64,000 bases of DNA from Paenibacillus sp. TCA20 (GCF_000732325.1 NZ_BBIW01000005.1:186001-250000), one strand, 5' to 3'. Shown: positions 1 to 9,341, counted from the first letter of the stretch. A program made the numbers and translations. The notes: generated by a model from the letters alone, not told the origin.

Positions 1-581
1 TCCGAATTAAGTGGTTCAGTAAACATTTTCAGCCCTTCATCTGTTACAGCATTTTTATCTAAAGCATAATCAAGAGTTTTAAATGCCTTAATATCGATTA
101 ACATTGTTATTTCTACTGGCTTTAATTTATTTCCTGCCCTAACAATTTCCCGACATTTGAAAGCGGCTGACTCTTTGATAAATGCTTTACTTGAAAAAAT
201 CTTTTCTATAATTTCAAGTTGCTTTAAAGAAATAATGTCGCTCTTCAATGCATTGATAAACAAACTTTCAACAGCAAGGAATTTATTTTGAGAGTATTCA
301 TTTAACATTGCCTGCATAAGTTCATTTGAAAGAGAATCCAATCCAGATAGACGATGATAAAAATACGACCATACTAGATGTTCTTTTAAATGAGGATGTA
401 TAGTCATTTTGTCTAAAACTGGATGCAAACGATTAATTGCTTGTGGTGATAACACTCTGTGCAGACCCAACTGTTCATTCAAATCCATACATCCAAGTAG
501 CTGATTTACTTGAAGTACCAAGTCATCACCTTGAATATGATTACCTTTCAATAGGGCAATCATTTCTTCTGTTGCTTTCAC
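1..581 (-). CDS. Hypothetical protein, probable immunity protein for the adjacent RHS toxin (3' end off window)
   Basis: An open frame runs from a GTG at 581 to the window edge, so about 193 residues of the N-terminal part are seen and the C-terminus is missing. An AAGGTGG ribosome site lies about 12 bases upstream; an alternative start is the ATG at 563. The protein is alpha-helical and leucine-rich (Leu-Leu-Gly-Cys, Leu-Gly-Leu-His), with no signal peptide and no membrane segment. I recognise no family. It starts 33 bases after the last readable codons of an RHS toxin tail on the same strand, which is the usual place for a cognate immunity gene. The immunity role is inferred from position only. 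Confidence 0.6.
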   Translation of the reverse strand, partial: MKATEEMIALLKGNHIQGDDLVLQVNQLLGCMDLNEQLGLHRVLSPQAINRLHPVLDKMTIHPHLKEHLVWSYFYHRLSGLDSLSNELMQAMLNEYSQNKFLAVESLFINALKSDIISLKQLEIIEKIFSSKAFIKESAAFKCREIVRAGNKLKPVEITMLIDIKAFKTLDYALDKNAVTDEGLKMFTEPLNS

Positions 582-614
582 TTAAAGAATACACCACCTT
601 TATTATTATTAACA

Positions 615-1444
615 TCACCTGTACTTATTTGGATTATTGTACCTATACCATTTCATAATTTGCGAGATTGAACTTCTTATTTGTGCTCGATACTGGGTTA
701 CAAGCAATGATTGAGCCCTATTTAATTCCGGTTCACCTTCAATTGGTTTACACATTTTGTCCAACCCTTACCACATTCCCTTTATTGTCTATTACATGTA
801 CATGACCTGCAGGCATGGTCATTGCTATGGTAATAATGTTCAATATATCCAAAACTATTTTTTCCAATATAACTTGGCGGCAGCTCAGCAGCATAAGCTG
901 TTGGCATAAATGAATCCCATATTTTATCCCAAGCGTTCGATCCAGGCTCAACTATTTGAACCTTTATCCTCACACCAATTGCTTTTCCACTTTGAAGTAT
1001 AAAGCTTGCATCACCAATATAACAATCCACATAAGAACATGCATTATTACGGATTCGATCGTTTGCCTTCTCCAATCTTAGTTGCATTTCCTTTTGTTTC
1101 GATACACATGTACTATTATTACAATATTTCTGGATATACCTTTGAATTTCTCCCCACATTTTGGAGTTGTTTTCGAGTTGCGGATTGTTTATTAATCCGT
1201 CATAGCCACTATATGAATCTACGTAACAACCAGCATCCCTACCAGCTACACACATACCACTGAGGTCTATATGAATTAACGGATTATTGAGCACGTAAGT
1301 ATACATATTCAGAGTTATAGGATCATTGAGTTGCCCTTCATACGTATCCTCATTAATAAAACGCCCTATATTCGGATCATACCAGCGAGCCCTCCGATAT
1401 TGGAGATTGGTCGAGGAGTCCCAATACTCTCCTGCATCATTAAG
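615..1444 (-). pseudogene. C-terminal remnant of an RHS-repeat polymorphic toxin
   Basis: Reading leftward from 1444, the frame encodes a classic RHS core end: EYWDSSTNLQYRRARWYDP, then GRFINEDTYEG, then YTYVLNNPLIHIDLSG. A variable toxin tail follows. The 5' side is cut off: an in-frame TGA lies at 1445-1447, no start codon is present, and the glyoxalase promoter begins at 1471. The toxin tail is broken twice. The frame shifts near 812 (after YYHSNDHA) and again near 752 (after VRVGQN), and continues in the third frame with KPIEGEPELN to a TGA at 615. The tail resembles the HVHV...GPNGKP...PELN toxin-end family seen in other Firmicute RHS proteins. It is a fossil, not a working toxin. Confidence 0.75.
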
Positions 1445-1470
1445 TCATCGCCATTATATCAATTTTACTC

Positions 1471-1501
1471 TTGATCTGGAGTGTACTCCAAGTTGTATCA
1501 T
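1471..1501 (+). promoter_or_regulatory. MerR-type promoter/operator of the glyoxalase-merR operon
   Basis: A -35 box TTGATC (1471-1476) and a -10 box TATCAT (1496-1501) are separated by 19 bases instead of 17. The spacer holds the dyad TGGAGTGTACTCCAAG. An overlong spacer filled by a palindrome is the hallmark of promoters untwisted by MerR-family activators. The two genes downstream include a MerR regulator, so autoregulation is likely. Confidence 0.7.
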
Positions 1502-1543
1502 TATCAGTATGCAAGTAAATTCCACTTCTTGGAGGCGCGAAAT

Positions 1544-1933
1544 ATGGGAGTTCAAAAACTGGAGCATGTAGGCGTAGTCGTGAGAAGCATCGACGAAAGC
1601 TCTGCATTTTACGAGAAAGTGCTCGGCATGGAGCTTAAAGAAATCCGTCAGCCTAATCCTAACGTACGTCTTGGATTTTTAGGTTTTCCCGGGGAAGCGA
1701 ATCTCATCATCGAGCTGGTAGAAAGAACAAATTCAGAGCTTCCAAACGAAGGAACCGTGAACCATATTGCCTTTACGGTAGAGGATGTCGAACAGGAAGC
1801 AGCTCGGATTGCAGAGCATGGCGTAGCTTTTATTAACGAAAAAATAGTAACGTTGGCGGACGGAACCAGATTCATATTCTTCCAAGGGCCGGACGGAGAA
1901 CGCTTAGAATTGTATCAACCGGCCTCTGCTTGA
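1544..1933 (+). CDS. VOC / glyoxalase-fold protein
   Basis: A 129-residue single-module vicinal oxygen chelate protein. The start is ATG 1544, chosen because TTGGAGG lies 9 bases upstream; earlier in-frame ATGs fall inside the MerR promoter. It opens with LEHVGVVVRSIDES and shows the paired beta-alpha-beta-beta-beta layout. Likely metal ligands are His8 (LEHVG), a Glu in LIIELVE, His near 71 (VNHIAF) and the Glu in RLELYQ near the C-terminus. Such proteins act as lyases, dioxygenases or resistance proteins; the substrate cannot be read from sequence. It is cotranscribed with the MerR gene 32 bases downstream, which suggests it detoxifies whatever that regulator senses. Confidence 0.87.
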   Translation: MGVQKLEHVGVVVRSIDESSAFYEKVLGMELKEIRQPNPNVRLGFLGFPGEANLIIELVERTNSELPNEGTVNHIAFTVEDVEQEAARIAEHGVAFINEKIVTLADGTRFIFFQGPDGERLELYQPASA

Positions 1934-1965
1934 GTTAGAATGGGAAGATAAGGAGGTGCAGCAAA

Positions 1966-2382
1966 GTGATCGAAATTCCTGAATCTGTAAGCTCCATTAA
2001 ACAGGCATCCGAATTAACGGGGCTCTCCGAGGATACGATCCGCTATTACGAGAAGATTGGCTTGCTTCCGCATGCCGACCGCAAAGCAAACGGACACCGA
2101 ACGTATAGCAAAAGCCAATTGGCGGGCATGGTTTTCTTAACGAGGCTCAAGGCAACAGGCATGACTCTGGAGGAGATGAAGCATTTCCGCAATCTTTACG
2201 AAGCAGGCGCTGCCTCTATCCCTCAGAGAGTCTCCATACTAATGGAACACAAGGAAAGAATTCAGAAAGAGATTGAACGATTGATAGAGACGCAAAGAAT
2301 TATTGATTACAAGCTCGACAATTATCATGAGATCGTTGTAAATCCCAACTTAAACAATACCGCCTGCAATCCTGCCGAATAG
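1966..2382 (+). CDS. MerR family transcriptional regulator
   Basis: 138 residues, starting at GTG 1966 with an ideal AAGGAGG site 8 bases upstream. Residues ~10-80 form the MerR winged helix (IKQASELTGLSEDTIRYYEK, then GLLPHADR and GHRTYS). A dimerisation coiled coil follows (MEHKERIQKEIERLIET). The C-terminal region is short and has no CxxC metal-binding pair; the single Cys lies near the end. This places it with the aldehyde or small-molecule responsive MerR proteins rather than the metal sensors. It sits second in an operon with the glyoxalase-fold gene, behind a 19-bp-spacer promoter that it probably controls. Confidence 0.93.
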   Translation: MIEIPESVSSIKQASELTGLSEDTIRYYEKIGLLPHADRKANGHRTYSKSQLAGMVFLTRLKATGMTLEEMKHFRNLYEAGAASIPQRVSILMEHKERIQKEIERLIETQRIIDYKLDNYHEIVVNPNLNNTACNPAE

Positions 2383-2553
2383 CAAAGATGAATAAGCTCG
2401 TTCGACACTTTGAATTGTTTAGAATCACAGCCGTCTTGTCGCGCTGGTTCAAAGCCGAATTTTGAGTATTACGACGGGTATACCGATGAGAAACACAATT
2501 CGTATTACATTTCTTAAGATACTGTTTGTACTGTTTCTCTCTTTCACGTAAGA

Positions 2554-5500
2554 CTACTTAATTATTTTAACCTCTGCGTATGATGAATTAGATGACTCTA
2601 GCAAGGGCTGCGAGATAGACTTTAAGTGATAATCAAAAAACGCGGATACATATTCCCTCTGAGCATCAAGCGCTCGCTGAGGATCAACGGGTCCTATGCT
2701 TTGATGGATCACCTGCCTGGAGAGACTCAGCTTCATCGCAATCTGAGGTAACAGGTACTGATAATCAGTGAAGGTAAAATGCGCTCCGTTCGGTATACTT
2801 AAATCGAATTTCCATCCGCTTGTTCGGCTCCAGAACATACCCCGGTCCTCAGCAGTCAAATGCGAGTCCACTTTCCCCTCATCATTGATACCGGAGTTAA
2901 GCAGCATAAAGGGACGATCTAGACCATGTTGAGCCACGGGAAGTGGATGGTTAGGCATATGCCCTAAAGTTCCGTCCATATCAATTCCCGCATCGAACCG
3001 ATCATCTTCATACATCGTTTGAGCCGCTGTCGCACCTCCTGCGGAGTGCCCATAAATGCCTACCTTTGACAAATCAAGCGTTTCAGGCAACCCTTGAGGC
3101 AATCCCTTCTGCTCTGCATCGATATTACTCCCGGTCCTCATCTCCTCCAATTGATCCAATGCAAATCGCACATCATCAACTCGTACCTCTATCATCTTTA
3201 GCACCGTTTCAGCATTAATCTCCGGTAATGTTCCCTTTACAATCCGCCCGTCGGGAAATTCGACTACAGAAGATTCATGTGTGTGATCTATTGTGATAAC
3301 AACATACCCCTGGCTAGCCAGCTCCTGAACTAGAATAGTGCCAAAACTTCGTGGTACAGTGCCTCCTGGTGAGAAGAAAATCACTGGCCATCCTCCTTTT
3401 TTAGCAACTGCAGGTGCATCCAGCCATGCATGCGTATCAATGCCCGATAAATCAATCGTCCCAGGATCCAGACCAATCGATGGGATTTCTTCTTCATCGT
3501 AATGCATAGCCGCACCCTCATGCATATATGCTGCCCGCTGTTCGCTTTCTTTTTCAGCCGGATACCAAATACTGATCATGAGTTCCCTCTGGAGTTGGTT
3601 CACCCATGGATCTATTCTTTCCGTGTCCACCAAGTGAAGCTCTGTAACGCCGATCACGTAATTCCCTTTCGGTTTAGGTAGATCAAAGTGAACATCGCTT
3701 GTACCTCGATCTTCAGCTTCTTTCAGTGGTTCCGGAGCCAACCAGACGAGGAATCCAACGAGTATTAGGATACCTGCTACTATACCAAGTAAAGCGAGAC
3801 GGCTGGAATGTAATGCTTCCCCGATGAGGAGTTTGCTGACCGATCCTATGGTCAATATAAAATAGAACATGTAAATCACCAAAAAGATGCTTATACAGAT
3901 CAGTATCGGCTCCAAAAGGCTGATGCCTCCCAATCCTCCGAACAACCTTCTCATCCAGGTGAAAATGACAACATAGTGGACTATTCCAACAAGCAGCGGG
4001 AGCATAAAAACTACAGCGTTTTGCTTGATGATGGACGTTCTGATTTCCTTGTTACTCACACCAATCTTCTTGAGAATATCATAGCGGGAAATATCACCTG
4101 TAGCTTCAGTCAATTGCTTAAAATAAAGGACACTACCCAATGCAAGGAGGAACACAAGCCCAAGAAAACCAAGAATAAATACATTCAACCCCGCATTTTC
4201 AATTCCTACACGATACTCGGCATAGTACGAGGACATCTTGGATTCCGGTGTTGCTATGTCGGCAAGCGTATCGGAGGTTTTTTTCGTCGTTTTTTGTTCT
4301 TCTACCGCATATCCAATATAATTTACAGGCGTACTTTGCCGTTCTACGAATTTGTATAATTCGTCAGCTACTACGATCATGTTATCCGGATAGCTCCAGT
4401 TCACGATTCGCTCAATCGTCATATCTGTATAAGCCAAGGTTAACTGCTGAGAGGACAGCTGCAGAGAGATGGTTTCATAATCATAATCTGCCCACTCATG
4501 TTCGGTAAACATCGGGCGAATTGCGATCGCTTGATCGCTTTCCGTTACATTAACTTGGGGAATGCCTAGTGCTTCTGCAGCTTGGTTATATCCGCTCATC
4601 GATATCACTTTGATGGGCTGCTCGTTATTGGCTAGCTGTTTGTTTGATATAATTTCGTTATTAGAAGAATAACCGTTAAGTTGAACGACTGAAATCTCCA
4701 CCTGCGCAGTAACAGGATGTTCGGCATCTCTTTTGATGATATCGTCCACTTGCTTATTGAAAGCTTCGTCCTGACTGACAAACATGTAGCTGAATGGAGC
4801 AGCCAAACGCGCCGAATGTTCGTAGGTGTGGTAGGTGCTCAATCCAAAACTAAATGCACATAAAGCCAATGCCGACAAGATGGAAATGATGGTGAACGTA
4901 CGGGCATTGCCCCTCATCCGGTATACAAGATTTGAGGTAATAACCAAATTCATACCTTTAAAGTAATGCTGCTTACGGCCTTTCATCAATCTCAGCATAA
5001 AAATGACAAATGATGAAAACATAAGTCCAGTGCCCAAAATGATTCCAACCGTCATCATTCCTAGGTTGGTTAGTATCTGTTCAGTATTTGTGAACTCCCT
5101 TAAACCAATCTCATAACTGATTGACAAGATAAGGACCGCAGCACACGCAGAAATGATGGAAGCTCGCGATTCACTCTCACCTTCCTGTTCTGCCCTAAAC
5201 AACTCGATCAACCGGAATCGGTAAATCAGTCTGTAAGCTTGCAGTGACGTAATCAGAATAATGATCATGAACACAATGACTGTACTTGCTACTGCTGGAA
5301 ATGAAATTGAAATGCTAATGTCGACATTAACGCCGAGCAACCTCGCCAACATCATGGAGAACAGCTTTGATAATAGGGTTCCAACCATAACTGCTAAGAC
5401 CAGCACAATCGTACCAATCAATAGGTTTTCATAAAACAGTAGTTTCCCAATCGTTTGATTAGGTAACCCCAGTAGCGCGTAAAGCCCCACCTCCTGTTTC

Positions 5501-5750
5501 CGTTTCCGGGTAAAGAATTGATTCGAATACAAGATAAACACTGAAACGAACAATATCAGGACTATGGAGGCGATGAAAAAAATAGATTTCATACTTTCCG
5601 ATGATTCAATTGATCTGATGATTTCTGTACTATTCTGAAGAGAAACGAAAATATAAAAAATGACCGTACTTACAAACATGGAAAAAAATAAACGAAGTAA
5701 CTTCGGAAATTACCCTGAATATTTTTCCTTGCCAGATCAAACAGCGTCAT
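2554..5750 (-). CDS. BceB-type ABC permease fused to a PAF-acetylhydrolase-like alpha/beta hydrolase (N-terminal frameshift)
   Basis: The uninterrupted frame runs from 5679 to 2554 (1041 residues). The true start is probably ATG 5750, with GGAGGGG just upstream and overlapping the ATPase stop. From there MTLFDLARKNIQGNFRSYF leads to a T7 run (5682-5688); one more T would join it in frame with FFSMFVSTVIF. Residues ~1-620 of the 1041 are an FtsX/BceB permease: paired N-terminal helices, a large extracellular region between membrane segments and a cluster of C-terminal helices. After SKLLIGEAL comes a single helix (LALLGIVAGILILVGFLVWL), then a ~360-residue hydrolase with FFSPGG, the nucleophile elbow GHSAGG (Ser ~878) and a probable catalytic His in GAHFT (~965). 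No stop or start separates the halves. The hydrolase should face outside the cell. Confidence 0.82.
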
Positions 5751-6513
5751 TTGCATCCCCTCCGAGCACGTTCAGCACATCAAGTATCTTTTTAAAAAAC
5801 TCTTTTCTGGTCATGTTGCCTTTGACTAGCTCTGCGAAAATACCGCCATCTTTAATAAAGAGCACTCGGGTGCAATAGCTTGCTGCGTAAGCATCATGTG
5901 TAACCATAAGAATCGTGGCAAACTCCTGCCTGTTCAGATCATTCATGGTTTCCAGCAAATCTGTTGCTGCACGTGAATCTAGGGCTCCTGTCGGTTCATC
6001 CGCCAGGATTAGTCTCGGATCGGTAACGATTGCCCGTGATGCTGCGGTACGCTGCTTTTGCCCGCCAGAGATTTGATAAGGGTATTTATCCATCAATTTT
6101 TCTATGCCAAACCGATTCCCGATTGCCTCAACTCGGTGCTCTATTTCTTTCACGTCCATCTTGGCCAGAGCAAGAGGAAGCACTATATTTTCCTTGACAG
6201 TTAGCGTATCTAATAGATGATAGTCTTGAAAAATAAATCCTAGCTTCGATCGGCGAAACTCGGATAACTGAGCTTCATTCATTTGCAGCACACTTTCCCC
6301 ATCTATTACAACGTCTCCTGAGGTCGGCTCGTCAATTGTGGAAACGATATTGAGCAGTGTCGTTTTCCCGGAACCGGAAGGCCCCATAATACCTACAAAT
6401 TCCCCCTCATAAACGTTCATATCAATCCCATGCAGTACTGGCATGACATTCCCTTTGACGGCGAATGACTTTTGTAATTGATTAATTCTAACGATCTCTT
6501 TCATTTCTTGCAT
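5737..6513 (-). CDS. ABC transporter ATPase, BceA type
   Basis: A 258-residue nucleotide-binding protein. The start is ATG 6513 because AAAGGAGG lies 6 bases upstream; a longer frame to 6555 lacks a ribosome site. It has Walker A GPSGSGKTT, the Q-loop FIFQDYHLL, signature SGGQKQR, Walker B LILADEPTGALDS and the H-loop MVTHD. The MacB/LolD/BceA class pairs with FtsX-like permeases, here the gene overlapping its 3' end by 14 bases. In B. subtilis such pairs remove or sense cell-wall peptide antibiotics together with a dedicated histidine kinase. The divergent response regulator and kinase next to it complete that module. Confidence 0.95.
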   Translation of the reverse strand: MQEMKEIVRINQLQKSFAVKGNVMPVLHGIDMNVYEGEFVGIMGPSGSGKTTLLNIVSTIDEPTSGDVVIDGESVLQMNEAQLSEFRRSKLGFIFQDYHLLDTLTVKENIVLPLALAKMDVKEIEHRVEAIGNRFGIEKLMDKYPYQISGGQKQRTAASRAIVTDPRLILADEPTGALDSRAATDLLETMNDLNRQEFATILMVTHDAYAASYCTRVLFIKDGGIFAELVKGNMTRKEFFKKILDVLNVLGGDANDAV

Positions 6514-6577
6514 AGCACCTCCTTTGTTAATTACTTTGTAGCATAACACCTTCACTTACAAGGAACCTTGATTCTGA

Positions 6578-6594
6578 CTTACGTTTTCCGTAAG
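6578..6594. promoter_or_regulatory. Inverted repeat, candidate BceR-type operator
   Basis: The sequence CTTACG-TTTTC-CGTAAG is a perfect 6+5+6 inverted repeat in the divergent region between the ABC genes and the response regulator. BceR-like regulators bind inverted repeats upstream of their transporter operon. A third CTTAC copy follows at about 6599. Assignment rests on position and symmetry only. Confidence 0.5.
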
Positions 6595-6690
6595 CAGACT
6601 TACACTTTTGTCACCTTGTATAATAGAGATGTTTCCTTTATATAACAAAGTTATAATGAGATGGACTTAACCTATTTGGAGGTAACAAGT

Positions 6691-7362
6691 GTGAAGATTA
6701 TGATAATAGAAGACGATGTGACGATAAGAGAGATGCTTGGAGTTACCGTTCAGAGATGGGGATTCGAAGCTGTTCTTTGTAACGATTTTGATCAGGTCCA
6801 GCAACAATATGTGAAAGAACAACCTCATCTGGTGCTTCTAGATATTAATCTGCCAGTTTATGATGGATTCTATTGGTGCAGTAGGATCAGAGAAGTCTCC
6901 AAAGTCCCAATTATCTTCCTCTCTTCCCGAAACACTCCCATGGATATGGTAATGGCGATCAATATGGGTGGAGACGACTACATCACGAAGCCCTTCTATG
7001 ACGAGATCCTCATCTCTAAAATCAAAGCGTTGCTGCGTAGAACATACTCTTATACAGATTCTGTCCTAAATGTAATTGAGCATAACGGTGTGATATTGAA
7101 CCTGAATGAAGGAAAGCTGTTATGCGGGGCACAAACGGCCGAACTTACGAAAAATGAGTTTCGAATTTTAAATCTTTTGATGCAAAACAAAGGAAGAATT
7201 GTCAGTCGAGAGAAAATGATGCGACGTCTGTGGGAAGATGAAAGTTTTGTAGATGACAATACATTAACCGTGAATATGACGCGTATCAGAAAAAAACTAA
7301 TGGAATTGGGACAGAATCAATTCATAACGACGATCAAAGGTGAGGGGTATATAATTAAATGA
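6691..7362 (+). CDS. Response regulator, OmpR/BceR type
   Basis: 223 residues from GTG 6691, preceded by TTGGAGG; the ATG at 6661 lies ahead of that ribosome site. The receiver domain (residues 1-115) shows the acidic pair EDD, the phosphoacceptor Asp in LLDINLP, and the switch Lys in ITKPF. A winged-helix OmpR-type DNA-binding domain follows (LTKNEFRILNLLMQN, then SREKMMRRLW and VNMTRIRKKL). It overlaps the kinase gene by 4 bases and is divergent from the ABC pair, the standard BceRS-BceAB layout. It should drive the transporter operon in response to a peptide antibiotic sensed through the permease. Confidence 0.95.
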   Translation: MKIMIIEDDVTIREMLGVTVQRWGFEAVLCNDFDQVQQQYVKEQPHLVLLDINLPVYDGFYWCSRIREVSKVPIIFLSSRNTPMDMVMAINMGGDDYITKPFYDEILISKIKALLRRTYSYTDSVLNVIEHNGVILNLNEGKLLCGAQTAELTKNEFRILNLLMQNKGRIVSREKMMRRLWEDESFVDDNTLTVNMTRIRKKLMELGQNQFITTIKGEGYIIK

Positions 7363-8387
7363 GTCTTTTACAATACTTAGAAGATAAGCTTTCTGTTATT
7401 ATACTGGCTGTTTCAATGATGCTTTTTACCAGCTTAATGATGTTTATCAGTCCAGGTGGTAGGTATGACACTGAGGATATTCTTTACAACTTGTTAGGTT
7501 GCTTTACTTTGATAGGAGTATATCTGGCCGTCGGATTCACTCGCCGCTACGGACATTATAAAGTACTGAGTGAAATAATCAAAAATGGCGGAAACGATTT
7601 CTTTGCTGCAATCCCTAAGTCTTTAAGTCATGAACAGAGACTGTATATGTCTCTGGCCAGAAAGCTCCATAAAGCCAAATTGGAAGCAGACCAGACTTTC
7701 CATGAGGAGCGAACGGACTTTCATGACTTCATCATATCTTGGATACATGAAGTGAAGCTACCTATAACAGCATGTCATCTACTGTTGAGAAATAATACAA
7801 TCAGTTCTTTAGAAGAGCTCGTGAACAAGCTGGAGGATGAAGTAAACAAAATTGATCATTATGTAGAACAAACACTCTATTATTCCCGGATCGATTCATT
7901 CTCAAGAGATTATCTGATTGCAGAGGTTTCATTGAATCAAATCATGCGGGCCAGTGTCCGGAAGTATGCTAAGATGTTCGTCGCCAAGCGAATCCGATTC
8001 ACCATGTGGGAAGAAGAAACAACGGTTTACAGTGACACTAAATGGCTTGGATTCATTATAGACCAGATCGTCACCAACGCTTTGAAATATACAGAGCGTG
8101 GAGGTTCCGTTATCTGTTCTCTTGAGGAAAATACGAGAGAGAAGCGCCTATTGATCCAGGATTCCGGTATTGGTATTCTTCCGGAAGAGCTGGTCAGAAT
8201 TTTTGACAAAGGATTTACTGGTTCTAATGGTAGAAAAAATACTAGCTCTACTGGCATGGGATTATACCTGGCCAATCAGATGGCAATCAAACTTGGCCAC
8301 TCGCTAACTGTGCAATCAGAAGAGGGTCAATATACGGAACTTGCAATAATCTTCCCTAAATCGCGTAGCATCTATCACTATATTTAA
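7359..8387 (+). CDS. Sensor histidine kinase, intramembrane-sensing BceS type
   Basis: 342 residues. Two N-terminal membrane helices (about residues 13-32 and 42-60) are joined by only a few outside residues, so there is no extracellular sensor domain. This is the intramembrane-sensing design of BceS kinases, which receive the signal from the ABC permease. The phosphorylated His is in WIHEVKLPI (~residue 130). The ATPase domain has the N-box IVTNALKYTERGG, G1 DSGIGI and the F/G2 segment GMGLYLANQM. Its start ATG overlaps the response-regulator stop (AAATGAG), giving translational coupling. The partner transporter carries an extra hydrolase domain, so the sensed flux may be linked to that enzyme. 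Confidence 0.95.
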   Translation: MSLLQYLEDKLSVIILAVSMMLFTSLMMFISPGGRYDTEDILYNLLGCFTLIGVYLAVGFTRRYGHYKVLSEIIKNGGNDFFAAIPKSLSHEQRLYMSLARKLHKAKLEADQTFHEERTDFHDFIISWIHEVKLPITACHLLLRNNTISSLEELVNKLEDEVNKIDHYVEQTLYYSRIDSFSRDYLIAEVSLNQIMRASVRKYAKMFVAKRIRFTMWEEETTVYSDTKWLGFIIDQIVTNALKYTERGGSVICSLEENTREKRLLIQDSGIGILPEELVRIFDKGFTGSNGRKNTSSTGMGLYLANQMAIKLGHSLTVQSEEGQYTELAIIFPKSRSIYHYI

Positions 8388-8402
8388 TTTCACACATACA
8401 CT

Positions 8403-8440
8403 TAATTAGCGACTTTCAATGGGTCTTTGTTCTTGTCCCC
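8403..8440. repeat. Dispersed repeat family 1, right half
   Basis: The segment from TTAGCGACTTTCAATGGG to TTCTTGTCCC matches the right half of the full element at 46027-46104. The left half is absent. It lies directly after the kinase gene, upstream of a strong hairpin. Confidence 0.65.
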
Positions 8441-8487
8441 GGTCAGTTCTTGTTCTCGGATGACAAGAACATAAACCGGGTTTTTGG
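8438..8487. terminator. Hairpin terminator after the response regulator-kinase operon
   Basis: CCCGGT and TTCTTGT pair with ACAAGAA and ACCGGG across a ~10-base loop, followed by TTTTT. It sits about 50 bases after the kinase stop and between convergent genes, so it may serve both strands. Confidence 0.6.
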
Positions 8488-8521
8488 CTAATTCGCTGGC
8501 CACAATCGAATCGAAATCGAC

Positions 8522-9160
8522 CTAAAAAGCTTTTTCATATCCATCATACTCTACTGTATCTGCTGTCATGAGGGCCACTTCTTCACCCAATAGTCTTTTG
8601 ACAAGATGAAAAGCTAAGTGAAGCCCCGCATCTGGTCCTTGTGCAGTAATAATGCTCCCCTCATCTACGAACTTTTGATCTTGAATTACCGTGACTTCAG
8701 GAAAATACTTCTGGAAGGAGTCCAGTCCTTTTCGGTTGGTAGTTGCTTTTTTCCCATTTAACAGCCCCGCTTGAGCTAAAGCGAATGCACCCGTACAGAC
8801 AGATGTCATCAATTCTACAGTTTGATCGGTGATCCACTGGATCACCCTTGTATTTGCGATCAGTTTGCGGATTATCGGCTGGAAACCGCCTGGAATCAAA
8901 ACGATATCAAATTGGGGGGCATTCTCAATGCTGTAGTCGGCCATAATGCGGAGGCCATTGCTGGCCGTAACGATTCCCCCTGTTTCTGATACCGTATGAA
9001 CTAAAAATGGCTTAGGCTGCTCATCCGCTGAGCCAAAGATCATATTCTGAACATCTTGAGCACTGTATCGCGTAACTGATAGAATCTCAGACGGACCAAC
9101 GAAGTCAAAAGCGTCAACCTGATCAAATACGAGCATACCTACCGACCATTGTTTTTTCAT
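8522..9160 (-). CDS. DJ-1/PfpI family protein
   Basis: About 212 residues with the class I glutamine-amidotransferase-like fold. The start ATG 9160 lies 12 bases after GAGGAG; an in-frame TTG at 9169 is too close to that site. Key motifs are DFVGPSEIL near the N-terminus (the conserved acidic residue) and the nucleophile elbow SVCTGAFAL, with Cys in the DJ-1 position. PGGFQP and AQGPDAGLHLA are also family features. Members include chaperones, glyoxalases, isonitrile hydratases and transcription regulators; no HTH domain is attached here. It is divergent from a TetR gene, with TetR-like palindromes between them, so it is probably that regulator's target. Confidence 0.9.
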   Translation of the reverse strand: MKKQWSVGMLVFDQVDAFDFVGPSEILSVTRYSAQDVQNMIFGSADEQPKPFLVHTVSETGGIVTASNGLRIMADYSIENAPQFDIVLIPGGFQPIIRKLIANTRVIQWITDQTVELMTSVCTGAFALAQAGLLNGKKATTNRKGLDSFQKYFPEVTVIQDQKFVDEGSIITAQGPDAGLHLAFHLVKRLLGEEVALMTADTVEYDGYEKAF

Positions 9161-9210
9161 AAGAATCAATCACTCCTCTTTGATTTGAAATGTTTGCACA
9201 CCACAAAAAA

Positions 9211-9320
9211 ACCGAACGTTCGTTATATAAATTACCATAAATTTCATTAACCGTCTATATACATTTACGACTCTTTACAGAGGCATCATTTGATATATAA
9301 TCAAAATAACGAACGATTGT
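9211..9320. promoter_or_regulatory. Paired TetR-type operators in the divergent region
   Basis: Two related sites occur between the divergent DJ-1 and TetR genes: ACCGAACGTTCGTTAT at 9211-9226 (core GAACGTTC is a perfect palindrome) and ATAACGAACGATTGTT at about 9305-9320. Both contain AACGAACG. Such spacing suits repression of both genes by the TetR protein encoded alongside. Confidence 0.55.
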
Positions 9321-9341
9321 TTTTTTTTGAGGGGGATGGCG

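Noticed and set aside
748..951. Separate small gene ending VVRVGQNV
   Set aside because: It is the shifted frame of the RHS toxin tail and continues from YYHSNDHA in the neighbouring frame.
2383..2553. Possible short peptide gene at about 2488 (MRNTIRITFLKILFVLFLSF)
   Set aside because: Only about 21 codons, no good ribosome site and no known family; most likely chance.
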